Below are positions 8,701-16,354 of a DNA stretch of 44,251 nucleotides, in pieces. The stretch is from Oscillospiraceae bacterium (lineage in GTDB: Bacteria > Bacillota > Clostridia > Oscillospirales > Oscillospiraceae), in NCBI GenBank assembly GCA_009781695.1, contig WQVH01000013.1, positions 1 to 44,251 on the forward strand, read 5' to 3'. The notes beneath the pieces were generated by a model. It worked only from the letters and a program-made list of their open reading frames with translations. It was not told the origin of the DNA and made no database searches. The first letter of the stretch is position 1. Each line of letters begins with the position of its first letter. A program made the position numbers and the translations under genes.

Positions 8701-8778
8701 CTTTCGGTCAACGCTTGCCTTGTTGAAGTGAGAAAATGGGAAGGGGATATAGGCAAATGGAAAAATTGCATGTCATAG
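5749..8778 (+). CDS. Pyrogallol:phloroglucinol transhydroxylase-like molybdopterin large subunit with N-terminal SCP2-like domain
   Basis: This 1009-residue DMSO-reductase-family protein resembles the Pelobacter acidigallici transhydroxylase large subunit as I remember it: GGPLFVYVKD, FTPPKRTTVTPY, SSHHTWGN, NPDSWEG, ADIILPACTNFERWD and HSYESC all have counterparts. Like that enzyme it lacks the N-terminal Cys motif for an Fe-S cluster. Ser316 matches the Mo ligand Ser175. His285, Asp315, Tyr293 and Tyr545 match His144, Asp174, Tyr152 and Tyr404, whereas Arg153, Trp354 and Tyr400 are Tyr294, Phe495 and Trp541. Residues 20-135 form an extra SCP2 (sterol-carrier)-like domain (DADAQIIFESKQVAQKVLLG, GNMEAF). 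ATG 5749 is preferred because AAGGA directly abuts ATG 5737. It overlaps the small subunit by 22 bases. Confidence 0.85.
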   Translation: MDYKGVQQAFENFEKSLRTGALFVIDEFLNKLADTSPEFSAELTKQDMTVLLKLRDLSQGRVLTFKGGKVTGKDAVETDADAQIIFESKQVAQKVLLGQMAGNMEAFVIASKNGSIMIAGPDQKTLWFTSLMLKAFSFDILYQKNYGVQMPNGEMRYVTGTNGGPLFVYVKDDKIVRITPIDFDADDAEPWTITARGKQFTPPKRTTVTPYSIGWKSLVYSPSRILHPLRRVDFDPNGDRNPQNRGISEYQRISWDEALDIVADEIIRVRQTYGPGTVFGVNSSHHTWGNIGYYQSAMKKFFNLLGATEMLANPDSWEGFAWGAVHHYGGSGRRGATEPFSTVEDCMKNAQMIVFWSADPESTSGNYAGQEGTIRREWVKELGIPVVHIDPYLNSTAAFMGGRWITPKPGTDVAMALAIAHIWLKSGLYDKDYVERCTIGLDKWQDYIFGKTDGVEKTPEWQESITGVPARIVRALAEEWGNKKTYLACGGIHSFGGAVRGSYGTEWARAMVCLMALQGLGNEGINFGGLQMGTPLDTHFWFPGYSDGGLSGDYLASAAGVQLYNRMPQHASQNSEYQRIPRLRIPEAILDGHAEANNYSNSSVHGQFLKVKYPAPGHGEVKFLYKYGGSYFGTQPESNRFAKMYRSDKLEIVVSQSIWMEGETRYADIILPACTNFERWDIGEFASCGGYIDRSYLQNNHRVIHIEHKCIEPLGESKSDYEIFTEITSRLDMGHVFTEGGSDFDWVRRYFNATDLPEAVSWQAFMKKGYYVVPPLPENRRDPLALNWFARGAKRDTPEQIPAPSEFYGKFAEGLQTPSGKFEFESQTLKRYNPNDPERLPICTWIPSWEGPESELYEKYKLQLISPHPKYSYHTMGDGKDSTVNDISEHRMLIDGYRYWIFRMNPTDAQVRGVSHGDVVEVFNDRGSVLFGLEITDRLPPGVVHSYESCSDYQPIGIPGQSPEVNGCVNILTPKRFITKDSHGLSVNACLVEVRKWEGDIGKWKNCMS

Positions 8779-9590
8779 TCGATCTTGCAAAATGTGTAGG
8801 TTGTTTTAACTGTATGATTGCGTGTAAGGATGAACATGTGGGGAACAACTGGTATCCATATACGGCGGCACAACAAAAGCATGACCAAAAATGGATAGAG
8901 CCGGAAAAACATGAGCGCGGAGCAGCGCCGTTTACCGAGATTTGCTTTGTAACGAAACTCTGCCAGCATTGCAATAATGCGCCCTGCGAGAAGGCATCGG
9001 ATGCCATTACACGCCGGGCGGATGGTGTGGTTTTGATTGATGCGGAAAAAGCAAAAGGCGATCGTGCATTACCCAAAGCCTGTCCGTATGGAAAAATTTC
9101 GTGGAATGAAGATGCGCAAACGGCGCAAAAGTGTACGATGTGTGCGCATCTGCTTGATGACGGTTGGAAAGAGCCCCGCTGTGTACAGGCTTGTCCGTTG
9201 CGGGCGTTAAGTGTTGTATTTTGCAGTGATGACGAATTTGCAAAAATGGCGAAGGCGCAAGACCTCATGTCGCTTACAGATGGAAGCAATGACCCACGTG
9301 TGCTCTATCGCAATCTGCATAGGCTGAATACTTGTTTTATTGCGGGTGCGTTGGCCTTTCAAGATGAGGATATACAACGTGCGGCGGCAGATGCTGAGGT
9401 GCAATTGTTGCAAAATGGTGAGATCGTTGCACAGTTAAAGACCGATTTCTTCGGTGAGTTTAAAATTGATCGTATTGCTCCCAATAGTGGAACATATGAG
9501 CTTATATGTTCGCTTGATGGATATGAGCCGATTGCAACAAGTGTCACGGTAGCAGATGAGAGTCCGTGCTTGGATGTGATGTTGTTCTAA
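8757..9590 (+). CDS. Transhydroxylase-like iron-sulfur small subunit
   Basis: This 277-residue electron-transfer subunit is of the same size as the P. acidigallici transhydroxylase beta subunit. Twelve cysteines are arranged for three [4Fe-4S] clusters: C13, C16, C19, C23; C69, C72, C77, C109; C126, C129, C142, C146. VLIDAEKAKG and KCTMCAHLLDD match that subunit as I recall it. Residues 197-277 form a Cna-B/transthyretin-like beta domain (TDFFGEFKID), a feature of the transhydroxylase beta chain that most DmsB-type subunits lack. This supports the specific family. ATG 8757 follows AAGGGG and lies inside the end of the large-subunit gene, so the two are translationally coupled. No signal peptide is visible, consistent with a cytoplasmic enzyme. 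Confidence 0.88.
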   Translation: MEKLHVIVDLAKCVGCFNCMIACKDEHVGNNWYPYTAAQQKHDQKWIEPEKHERGAAPFTEICFVTKLCQHCNNAPCEKASDAITRRADGVVLIDAEKAKGDRALPKACPYGKISWNEDAQTAQKCTMCAHLLDDGWKEPRCVQACPLRALSVVFCSDDEFAKMAKAQDLMSLTDGSNDPRVLYRNLHRLNTCFIAGALAFQDEDIQRAAADAEVQLLQNGEIVAQLKTDFFGEFKIDRIAPNSGTYELICSLDGYEPIATSVTVADESPCLDVMLF

Positions 9591-9614
9591 ATTGTATGCC
9601 GATAACTCAAAAGC

Positions 9615-9656
9615 AAAAAAAGCACTGAAAACGGATATCCGTCTCAGTGCTTTTTT
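9615..9656. terminator. Bidirectional intrinsic terminator
   Basis: GCACTGA (9622-9628) pairs with TCAGTGC (9644-9650), with an A-run before and six Ts after. The inner ACGGATATCCGT is itself palindromic. It sits between the convergent transhydroxylase and URO-D-like genes. Confidence 0.85.
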
Positions 9657-9683
9657 AAAACTTAAATCACATGTAATGGTGGT

Positions 9684-10922
9684 TTAGTAATGACCGTACT
9701 TATGCACTGTGTCAAACATTGCATGAAGATTTTCTTTCGGGCATCTGTCAACCGGGATGGAAACGTCCATCATGAAGCCGCCGCCGGGTGCACAGATATC
9801 CAGAAGTTTCTTGGTTTCGTCGGCGATTTTGTCCGGAGTGCTGTACATGAGTGTCGCAGTAGGAAGGTTGCCGCAAATACATGCCACTTGACCAACGGTC
9901 TCTTTGGCTCTCTTCATGTCTACTTTTTCAAACATGTAGACTACTTTGCCCGGAGGAACATCGCAAAGTTGCTCAAGTCTTGTGTTGTAGTTACCCTCAG
10001 TAAATACATATGGTGTGATGCCGTTGTCTATGCAAGCCATAATCAGCGCCTTTAGACCCGGCCAGTAGAATTTCGCATAGTTCTCAGGGCTCATAAACTC
10101 ATCAACGCCCATATGCAACGGAATGAGGAAGAATTCCTTCTTCATAGCAATCGCTGCGCCGAGTGCATTTCTGAGCATGATGCCTTGCATGGTGTTGACT
10201 GCTGCAAGCAGTTCGTCCGGACATTCATGGATATCCATGATGGCAGGGATCATGCCGCGGAATGTATCAGCCAGCATATCAAATGGGCATGTTGTTCCGA
10301 CCTGTGGGCCGAGTACAAATCCTGCATCTTCGATGACTTGTGCGCAAGCTCCGCCGCCCATCAGCCAATCGAGAGAATGCTTGCCTGATAGTGCAAGTGC
10401 TTCAAAAGCTTGTTTGACTTCCGGATCGCAGAAAGGCACAGTCGAAGCATATAGTCCAAACTCTATGGGATTTTGCAGATTGACTTTAGCAAGACCGGCA
10501 AGGTTTTTGTTTCTGCGCGGCAGCCATTTAGACAGAATAAAATGTGTCGGGTCAAATACAAATTCTTCGTATTCGTCTGATGACATATATTCGCCATCGA
10601 GAATCTGGAAGCTGTCATTGAGGGGGATACCGTCTTCATATCCCGGGAACTTAATGAACTCTGAACCTAATGCTTTGGCGGCCAAAGAGGGATATACAGC
10701 AGGAGGCCATACGATGTCCGGATCAAATTCTTCCAAATAAGCTTGAATACCGGGGATCGAGTTTTTGACATCAGTCAAAGAGGCATAGCTGGGGATTCCA
10801 TAGGCGGAGCCATAAAAGAAACCAAGTTTTGGGGCGAGTGGAACGCGATCAGGCACTTTGAGCGCCTTTACGTCATCTACGCGTTTTCTACGTGCATTAT
10901 AAAGTTCTTGTTTTGTTGGCAT
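9684..10922 (-). CDS. Uroporphyrinogen decarboxylase (URO-D)-like family protein of unknown substrate
   Basis: This 412-residue protein is related to the URO-D/MtaA superfamily, which contains heme-pathway decarboxylases and corrinoid-dependent methyltransferases. Features include an N-terminal PDRVPLAPKLGF segment, TEGNYNTRLEQL in place of the HxC zinc motif of MtaA-type enzymes, then CGNLPTATLMYSTPDKI and a C-terminal GGGFMMDVSIPVD. The TEGxYxxRLExL subgroup is, to my knowledge, uncharacterised and common in catabolic clusters. There is no corrinoid protein or heme gene nearby, so neither heme synthesis nor a complete methyltransferase system can be claimed. It faces the transhydroxylase genes across a terminator. 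O-demethylation of methoxylated aromatics, which would supply pyrogallol-type substrates, is one possible role. The start at 10922 has only a weak AGG upstream. Confidence 0.75.
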   Translation of the reverse strand: MPTKQELYNARRKRVDDVKALKVPDRVPLAPKLGFFYGSAYGIPSYASLTDVKNSIPGIQAYLEEFDPDIVWPPAVYPSLAAKALGSEFIKFPGYEDGIPLNDSFQILDGEYMSSDEYEEFVFDPTHFILSKWLPRRNKNLAGLAKVNLQNPIEFGLYASTVPFCDPEVKQAFEALALSGKHSLDWLMGGGACAQVIEDAGFVLGPQVGTTCPFDMLADTFRGMIPAIMDIHECPDELLAAVNTMQGIMLRNALGAAIAMKKEFFLIPLHMGVDEFMSPENYAKFYWPGLKALIMACIDNGITPYVFTEGNYNTRLEQLCDVPPGKVVYMFEKVDMKRAKETVGQVACICGNLPTATLMYSTPDKIADETKKLLDICAPGGGFMMDVSIPVDRCPKENLHAMFDTVHKYGHY

Positions 10923-11068
10923 AGAAGATAGTACCTACTTTCTTAATAATATATGGAAATATACTTGCAGTGCGTCTGACTCTTTTACCAAACACATTAT
11001 ATAATCCTCTTAGGATCATGTCAATCTTGAGTTTGCACATTTTTCATCAAATTATGCAGATATATTTC

Positions 11069-11124
11069 AAAAAAACAACCTCATAGGCGATCAGGAGATA
11101 GCTCCTTGCTCATGAGGTTGTTTT
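11069..11124. terminator. Intrinsic terminator after the CD1247-type gene
   Basis: AAAACAACCTCAT pairs with ATGAGGTTGTTTT, with an inner GGAG/CTCC stem. A-rich and T-rich flanks make it usable in both directions. It follows the minus-strand gene ending at 11157. The rest of 10923-11156 shows nothing else clear. Confidence 0.8.
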
Positions 11125-11156
11125 ATACTTATAAAATTCTTTGGTAAAACAATAAA

Positions 11157-11660
11157 TTATTTTGCTTTGTCTTCTACTTCATCGACTTCGATTTCAACTT
11201 CGATATCATCATCGTCGTCGTCAAAATCAAAATCATCTTCATCGAATTCGAATTCCAAAACTTCATTGCACTTGGGGCAATTGATGGAATCCAGAGCCAA
11301 ATCGGATTCATCAAGCTCAACTTCTGCACCGCAAGCAGGACAGGCAACCTCGTATGAGAAACCGCCGCCGCCGCAGAATCCGCAGCCGCATCCGTCTTCA
11401 TCATTGTCAAAATCGAAGTCATCATAATCATCGTCTTCATCGCCAAACAGAAACTCTTCGACTTCCTCCAGGTCGTCTGAAATTGCATCTAATTCGTCGC
11501 CAATGTCCAGTGCGTTTTGGTTGAGGGCTTCGATCTCATCGGCCATTTCATCAAGCGTGTCGATAATGACATCGATGAGTTTTTCGGTTTTTACATCAGA
11601 ATCAAGTCCCAGCCCCTCAGCTAGTCCTTTAATATATGCGACCTTCTCTTTGATTGACAT
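11157..11660 (-). CDS. CD1247 N-terminal domain-type acidic zinc-ribbon protein
   Basis: This 167-residue protein has three parts. An N-terminal helical domain (MSIKEKVAYIKGLAEGLGL) is typical of a conserved clostridial family of unknown function. A very acidic Asp/Glu-rich middle contains a Gly/Cys patch (CGCGFCGGGG). A zinc ribbon follows, with two CPxC knuckles (CPACG and CPKCN), and the tail is again Asp-rich. ATG 11660 is preferred over the upstream start because GGAGGT lies 7 bases before it. It follows efp by 35 bases and is probably co-transcribed with it. The acidic composition could suit binding to basic partners, but no function can be stated. Confidence 0.8.
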   Translation of the reverse strand: MSIKEKVAYIKGLAEGLGLDSDVKTEKLIDVIIDTLDEMADEIEALNQNALDIGDELDAISDDLEEVEEFLFGDEDDDYDDFDFDNDEDGCGCGFCGGGGFSYEVACPACGAEVELDESDLALDSINCPKCNEVLEFEFDEDDFDFDDDDDDIEVEIEVDEVEDKAK

Positions 11661-11695
11661 AATAATTACCTCCATAATGATTTCACTGATTTCAT

Positions 11696-12259
11696 TTAGC
11701 CTTTAGCGCGCTCCATATATTCGCCGGTTCTTGTGTCGATGCGTATCTTCTCACCCTCTTCGATGAACAAAGGAACCTTAACTTCGGCGCCTGTTTCAAC
11801 AATCGCAGGCTTGAGCACATTTGTTGCGGTGTCGCCCTTAAATCCGGGATCCGTTTCAGTGACCACAAGCTCAACAAAATTCGGCGGATCTACGTTAAAC
11901 ACCTTGCCCTTGTATGAGTGCACATTGCAGAGCATGTTTTCTTTAACGAACTTAAAATTATCACCCAGAAGTGACTGATCAATAGGTTCAAGTTCATATG
12001 TTTCTTGATCCATAAAGTAAAACAAGTTGCCATCACTATAGCTATACTCCATGTCTCTGCGTTCTACAAAGGCATTTTCGAACTTATCAGATGGGCTAAA
12101 AGATGTTTCAATTACACCGCCCGTAATGACGTTTTTGAGTTTGGTGCGTACAAATGCAGCGCCTTTTCCGGGTTTTACATGCTGAAATTCAATGATTTGC
12201 ATGACCTTCCCATCCCATTCAAAGGTGATCCCATTTCTAAAATCGCCAGCAGAAATCAT
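11696..12259 (-). CDS. efp: Elongation factor P
   Basis: The 187-residue translation factor relieves ribosome stalling at consecutive prolines by binding between the P and E sites. The three beta-barrel layout is intact. The conserved loop KPGKG has Lys32 at its tip, the residue modified or required in many bacteria. The C-terminal segment [19 protein letters not shown] is canonical. GGAGG precedes ATG 12259. No modification-enzyme gene (ymfI, epmA or earP type) is seen nearby. The upstream neighbour is the Xaa-Pro peptidase, a common arrangement in Firmicutes. Confidence 0.97.
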   Translation of the reverse strand: MISAGDFRNGITFEWDGKVMQIIEFQHVKPGKGAAFVRTKLKNVITGGVIETSFSPSDKFENAFVERRDMEYSYSDGNLFYFMDQETYELEPIDQSLLGDNFKFVKENMLCNVHSYKGKVFNVDPPNFVELVVTETDPGFKGDTATNVLKPAIVETGAEVKVPLFIEEGEKIRIDTRTGEYMERAKG

Positions 12260-12395
12260 TCTATCGTCCTCCTTAATTTTACAGCTTTATTGTATCCCAA
12301 CTTTGTACATATTGCAAGGTAAATAGTTTCAAGTTGCCCAAAACTATATTCTTGTTTACATAATATAGGTCAGCGAAAAGGATATGCGCAATGGT

Positions 12396-13460
12396 CTAAA
12401 TGATCATGAGGTTCTTCGGGAGTTTTGTGATGTTCTCACAGCCATTTTCGGTGATATATACGGTGTCTTCAATTCTGACACCGAAACGACCAGGCAAATA
12501 TATCCCCGGTTCAACGGTCAAGACCGCACCGATCGGAAAGACATCTTTAGACAATTGTGATGCTCTCGGCCATTCGTGTACCTCAAGACCGATACAGTGA
12601 CCGAGTCCGTGACCGAAATAGTCGCCATATCCGGCATTTTCAATCACATCGCGTGCCGCCGTGTCCACATCTTTACAAGACACACCGCCGCGGATGGCCT
12701 TGATTCCTGCCTCCTGTGCGGAAAGGACGGTTTCATAAACTTTGACCATTTCATCAGTTGGCTGACCGATGCAAAGTGTACGCGTACAGTCACTGATCCA
12801 TCCATCGCACTTTACACCAAAGTCTATGGTCAAAAATCCATCGGCGATTTTTTCGTCAGTCGGCACACCGTGCGGCAGACTTGATCTGGGACCGGATACG
12901 ATGATTGGATCAAATCCTTTATCGTCTGCGCCATTTTTCATCATGCGATACACCAGTTCGGTGGCGAGTTCTTTTTCGGTGATGTTGCGGCTGATCAGCG
13001 GCAGGATTTCTTCAAAAGCTTTTTCTGCAATACGCTGGGATCGCGTCATGCCGTCAAGATCCTTGCGTGTCTTTACTGCGCGCAGCTCGGTCATCAAACT
13101 TTGCGCCGGTTCGAGTGTGACGTTAAACTGATCTGCCCACTCTTTGTAACCGGCATATGTAATATACCCATCTTCAAAGCCTACAGAGGGTACGCCCAGT
13201 TCATTTAGTTTCTCTCCGATCATCTTGGGGAAAGTAGTATCTTTATGTACAAGCAAAATCTCAGCGTCTGCGATTTTGTTTTTGGCCATCTCAAAATAGC
13301 GTGGATCAACGAAAAACCATGCGTCGGATTGCGTGATCAAAAATGCGCCTGCACTTGAATTAAATCCGCCGGTGAAGAGTCTACTGGCTTGGCCGGTGAT
13401 GAGCATGGCTGCATAGGGCTTATCTTTTAGTGCTTGTTTTATTTTCCCAATGTTGTTCAT
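12396..13460 (-). CDS. Xaa-Pro peptidase, M24 family
   Basis: This 354-residue pita-bread metallopeptidase removes an N-terminal residue before proline or splits Xaa-Pro dipeptides. The N-terminal creatinase-like domain occupies about residues 1-130. The catalytic domain shows the two-metal ligands: Asp in TIDFGVKCDGW, Asp in SDCTRT, His in GHGLGHCIGLEVHE, Glu in LTVEPGIYL and Glu in RIEDTVYI. GGAG precedes ATG 13460. It lies upstream of efp, with 136 bases between, so it may share transcription. Whether it is an aminopeptidase (PepP-like) or a dipeptidase (PepQ-like) cannot be decided from sequence. Confidence 0.93.
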   Translation of the reverse strand: MNNIGKIKQALKDKPYAAMLITGQASRLFTGGFNSSAGAFLITQSDAWFFVDPRYFEMAKNKIADAEILLVHKDTTFPKMIGEKLNELGVPSVGFEDGYITYAGYKEWADQFNVTLEPAQSLMTELRAVKTRKDLDGMTRSQRIAEKAFEEILPLISRNITEKELATELVYRMMKNGADDKGFDPIIVSGPRSSLPHGVPTDEKIADGFLTIDFGVKCDGWISDCTRTLCIGQPTDEMVKVYETVLSAQEAGIKAIRGGVSCKDVDTAARDVIENAGYGDYFGHGLGHCIGLEVHEWPRASQLSKDVFPIGAVLTVEPGIYLPGRFGVRIEDTVYITENGCENITKLPKNLMII

Positions 13461-13505
13461 TTTTCGTGCTCCAAATTAAAAATATTTTGAATCTTAGGTA
13501 AGCGA

Positions 13506-13549
13506 TGATTAATTCCACCCTCACAAAGACAGGGTGTGTGAATTGATCA
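13506..13549. other. Long imperfect hairpin between yqeG and the peptidase gene
   Basis: TGATTAATTCCACCCT (13506-13521) pairs with 13531-13549 over about 16 bp, with one 3-base bulge and one G-U pair. No T-run follows on the minus strand, so it is a transcript hairpin rather than an obvious terminator. Confidence 0.5.
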
Positions 13550-13565
13550 GCGGTTACTTAGCGTT

Positions 13566-14072
13566 TTAATCCAATGCTTTGTGGTTTCGGCCGCGTGCCC
13601 GAAAGGGTGCTTCGAAGAGATATCTGAGTGCCAGTAGTGGATTGGTCAGCTTCTTGGGTGTGACGATGATGGACAGCACCCCGGCGCGATTGGCGGCCAG
13701 TGTATCTGTAAAGATCTGATCTCCTATAAAAGCTGAATGATCCGGAGTGTGATGAGCCTCTGCCATGGCCACAAAAACGCCGTTCGGTGATGGCTTTCGT
13801 GCGTTGAGCACTGCGCCAATCTCCAGCGCATTGGCAAATGCGCCGACACGCTTCTTTCGGAGGCTGTTGGAAACAATAAACATGTCGATATTTTTTGCCT
13901 TGACATGTTCCACCCAACTGATGATCTCTTGTGTTGGGGTTTTCTCATCATATGCGGCAATGGTGTTGTCAAGGTCAAGCATCAGAAATTTTATGCCCTG
14001 TTTTAAGAGAAAATCAGGGTTTATATCGGTTAGATGTGTAAAAGAATAATCCGGAAGTGGGGAAAAACTCAT
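13566..14072 (-). CDS. yqeG: YqeG-family HAD IIIA-type phosphatase
   Basis: This 168-residue member of the HAD superfamily has motif I DLDNT (D33 and D35), motif II Ser in VSNS, the motif III Lys in ARKPSP and the motif IV acidic pair in GDQIFTD. The length and the C-terminal tail (LFEAPFRARGRNHKALD) suit the YqeG/PGP-like group conserved in Firmicutes. The physiological substrate is not established to my knowledge; related eukaryotic proteins dephosphorylate phosphatidylglycerophosphate. GGCGG lies before ATG 14072. It lies between glyA and the peptidase gene on the same strand. Confidence 0.9.
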   Translation of the reverse strand: MSFSPLPDYSFTHLTDINPDFLLKQGIKFLMLDLDNTIAAYDEKTPTQEIISWVEHVKAKNIDMFIVSNSLRKKRVGAFANALEIGAVLNARKPSPNGVFVAMAEAHHTPDHSAFIGDQIFTDTLAANRAGVLSIIVTPKKLTNPLLALRYLFEAPFRARGRNHKALD

Positions 14073-14147
14073 TATTTCCGCCTTTCGCAGGCTTTTGATA
14101 AAAGCCCGAATCGCTTGCTTTAAATGGGGATAGTTGTGCTCTGTGCT

Positions 14148-15395
14148 TTAACTGTATAGAGGATATTTGTCACAGAGTTTGTCAACTTCTGCGCGTATTG
14201 TGCCGGATTTTAATTCGTAATCAGTAGCTGTGAGATGAATGAGTTCGGCAATTTTCTTCATATCGTCTTCGCGAAATCCTCTGCTGGTCACCGCGGGTGT
14301 GCCTAATCTGATGCCACTGGTGACTGATGCGGGATTAGGGTCATTAGGGACTTTGTTTTTGTTGACGGTGATGTGTACGCTATCAAGCAAATTGCACATT
14401 TTTTGCCCTGTGATATCAAATTTGCTTAGGTCAAGGAGCAAAAGATGGTTATCTGTACCTCCTGAAACGAGTTCGAATCCATATTTCATCAGGCCTTCGG
14501 CCAGCGCGTTGGCGTTTGAGCGGACTTGTCGCTGATATTGCTTGAATTCCGGTTGAAGCGCCTCTCCAAAGGCAACGGCTTTTGCAGCAATGATGTGCAT
14601 GAGCGGGCCGCCTTGAGCGCCGGGGAAGACTGCGGAGTCGATTTTTTTTGCCAGTTGTTCATCATTGGTCAGTATAAAACCGCCGCGTGGGCCGCGCAGT
14701 GTCTTGTGTGTGGTGCTGGTGACAACATCGGCATATGGGAAGGGGCTGGGGTGCTCTCCGGCAGCGATGAGTCCGGCAATATGTGCCATGTCAACAAACA
14801 GGTAGGCATCAACTGATTGAGCAATTGACGAGAATCTTTCAAAGTCAATGATTCTGGGGTATGCCGAAGCGCCTGCGATAATCATTTTTGGTTTGTGTTT
14901 TTGCGCCAGTTCTGAGACTTGGTCGTAATCAATGAGGTTGGTGTCAGAGGTGACGCCATAGGGGATGATGTTGTAGTATTTTCCGGAGAAGTTGGCATGT
15001 GCACCGTGCGTTAGGTGTCCTCCGTCTTCAAGATCCATGCCTAAGACGGTGTCGCCGGGATTACATAGTGCCATATATACTGCATAGTTTGCCGAGGCGC
15101 CGGAGTGCGGCTGAACGTTGGCAAATTCTGTGCCGAATAGTGTTTTTGCTCTGTCAATAGCGAGTGTCTCGGCTCTGTCTACTTCTTCACATCCGCCATA
15201 GAATCTATGGCCGGGGTATCCTTCGGCGTATTTGTTGGTGAGGATTGTGCCTGCGGTCAAAAGTACCGCTTCACTGACGCAGTTTTCTGAGGCGATCAGC
15301 TCGATATTCCTGCGTTGTCGAGAGAACTCGCGTTTGATTGCGTCTCCTATTTCGGGGTCGTTTTTTGCAATGTATGCCATCATTTCTCTGATCAT
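14148..15395 (-). CDS. glyA: Serine hydroxymethyltransferase
   Basis: The 415-residue PLP enzyme interconverts serine and glycine while charging tetrahydrofolate with a C1 unit. Visible features are the N-terminal [23 protein letters not shown], the PLP lysine in [14 protein letters not shown], and the C-terminal [13 protein letters not shown] 15395 is preferred: GGAGAG is 8 bases upstream, and the family starts with a helix like [16 protein letters not shown]. The longer frame to 15521 would include the promoter. Product methylene-THF links to the folate operon at 20-24 kb. Confidence 0.97.
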   Translation of the reverse strand: MIREMMAYIAKNDPEIGDAIKREFSRQRRNIELIASENCVSEAVLLTAGTILTNKYAEGYPGHRFYGGCEEVDRAETLAIDRAKTLFGTEFANVQPHSGASANYAVYMALCNPGDTVLGMDLEDGGHLTHGAHANFSGKYYNIIPYGVTSDTNLIDYDQVSELAQKHKPKMIIAGASAYPRIIDFERFSSIAQSVDAYLFVDMAHIAGLIAAGEHPSPFPYADVVTSTTHKTLRGPRGGFILTNDEQLAKKIDSAVFPGAQGGPLMHIIAAKAVAFGEALQPEFKQYQRQVRSNANALAEGLMKYGFELVSGGTDNHLLLLDLSKFDITGQKMCNLLDSVHITVNKNKVPNDPNPASVTSGIRLGTPAVTSRGFREDDMKKIAELIHLTATDYELKSGTIRAEVDKLCDKYPLYS

Positions 15396-15492
15396 AACAT
15401 TTACTCTCCGTTTCATAGCAAAAGTTATATGGGTGTCTTTGAGGGCGCAGTGACCTGGTGGGTTTGTGCGCTTTAAGACTTGTCTGTTTATT

Positions 15493-15521
15493 ATTATATA
15501 GGAGCTTGGTGGAAAATTCAA
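15493..15521 (-). promoter_or_regulatory. glyA promoter
   Basis: On the minus strand TTGAAT (15516-15521) and TATAAT (15493-15498) are spaced by 17 bases. This gives a leader of about 90 bases before ATG 15395, in which GCGCA/TGCGC can pair. Confidence 0.7.
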
Positions 15522-15637
15522 CCCAATTAAATGCGCGTTTTTATGAGTTGTATGCTCCGGTGTTCTATTATGTGCAAAAGTGTGTTAAGATGAAAAACAT
15601 ATCATGAATCTAAAGTTTCATGAAAGGAGCATGTGTG

Positions 15638-16267
15638 ATGTTAACTAAAAAAACGATATTGGAAATAATACGATTGCTCAAGGCGTGTTATCCGGAGCCT
15701 ATTTGTGCACTTGAGTATGAAAAGGATTATGAATTGCTTTTTGCGACAAGGCTTGCAGCGCAATGCACTGATGCGCGAGTGAATACAATTACACCTGTTT
15801 TGTACAAAAGATATCCGTCGCTTGAGGCGCTGGCGGATGCGGATATTCTTGAGTTGGAGCGTATCATTCATTCTTGTGGGTTTTACAGAACAAAGGCGCG
15901 TGATATTGTGGCGGCTTCGGCTATGCTTATTGGTGAGTTTGGTGGGAAAGTGCCTGATACTATGGAGGATTTGTTGCGGCTTCCGGGGGTGGGGAGGAAA
16001 ACGGCTAATCTTATTTTGGGTGATATTTTTAATAAGCCGGCAGTGGTTGTGGATACGCATTGTATCAGGCTTTCCAATCGGATTGGTTTAGTCAGTACTA
16101 AGGATCCTGTCAAAATAGAGGCTGTGCTTCGTGATGTGTTGCCGCCTGCGGAGTCGAGTGATTTTTGTCATCGTTTGGTGTTGCATGGGCGTGCTGTGTG
16201 TACTGCGCGTAGTCCGGTGTGCGGGGTTTGTTGTATTGCGGGGATTTGCTTGAAGATAATGTCTTAA
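15638..16267 (+). CDS. nth: Endonuclease III
   Basis: This 209-residue base-excision repair enzyme acts as a DNA glycosylase and AP lyase for oxidised pyrimidines. The helix-hairpin-helix LPGVGRKTAN carries catalytic Lys121. Asp139 lies in VVDTHC. The C-terminal [4Fe-4S] loop has C188, C195, C198 and C204 in the canonical C-x6-C-x2-C-x5-C spacing. ATG 15638 is selected because AAAGGAG lies 8 bases before it; ATG 15620 precedes that site. It is divergent from glyA and appears monocistronic. Confidence 0.97.
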   Translation: MLTKKTILEIIRLLKACYPEPICALEYEKDYELLFATRLAAQCTDARVNTITPVLYKRYPSLEALADADILELERIIHSCGFYRTKARDIVAASAMLIGEFGGKVPDTMEDLLRLPGVGRKTANLILGDIFNKPAVVVDTHCIRLSNRIGLVSTKDPVKIEAVLRDVLPPAESSDFCHRLVLHGRAVCTARSPVCGVCCIAGICLKIMS

Positions 16268-16295
16268 TTGACATGAGACTATATGGATATTTTTG

Positions 16296-16324
16296 TTGAG
16301 ATAAAAAAAAAGATATGATACAAT
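16296..16324 (+). promoter_or_regulatory. Promoter of the small Cys-rich gene
   Basis: TTGAGA (16296-16301) and TACAAT (16319-16324) are 17 bases apart, with an A-rich spacer. Transcription would start about 25 bases before ATG 16355. Confidence 0.6.
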
Positions 16325-16354
16325 CTATTTAAATATGCAATCAGAGGTACTGTC

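Noticed and set aside
5737-8778. Alternative reading of the molybdoenzyme as formate dehydrogenase, DMSO reductase or acetylene hydratase
   Set aside because: The N-terminal Fe-S cysteine motif of those enzymes is absent. Many long segments match the transhydroxylase, and the small subunit has the Cna-B-like C-terminal domain typical of it.
10123-10740. A 205-codon plus-strand open frame
   Set aside because: It is antisense to the URO-D-like gene in a mirrored codon phase. It has a low-complexity Ser/Ala composition, no ribosome site and no family resemblance.
14461-14500. GTTCGAATCC-like tRNA T-loop
   Set aside because: It lies inside glyA coding sequence and no acceptor, D or anticodon stems surround it.
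15396-15492. Glycine or tetrahydrofolate riboswitch before glyA
   Set aside because: The leader is about 90 bases and shows none of the conserved core sequences; only a small GCGCA/TGCGC stem is visible.
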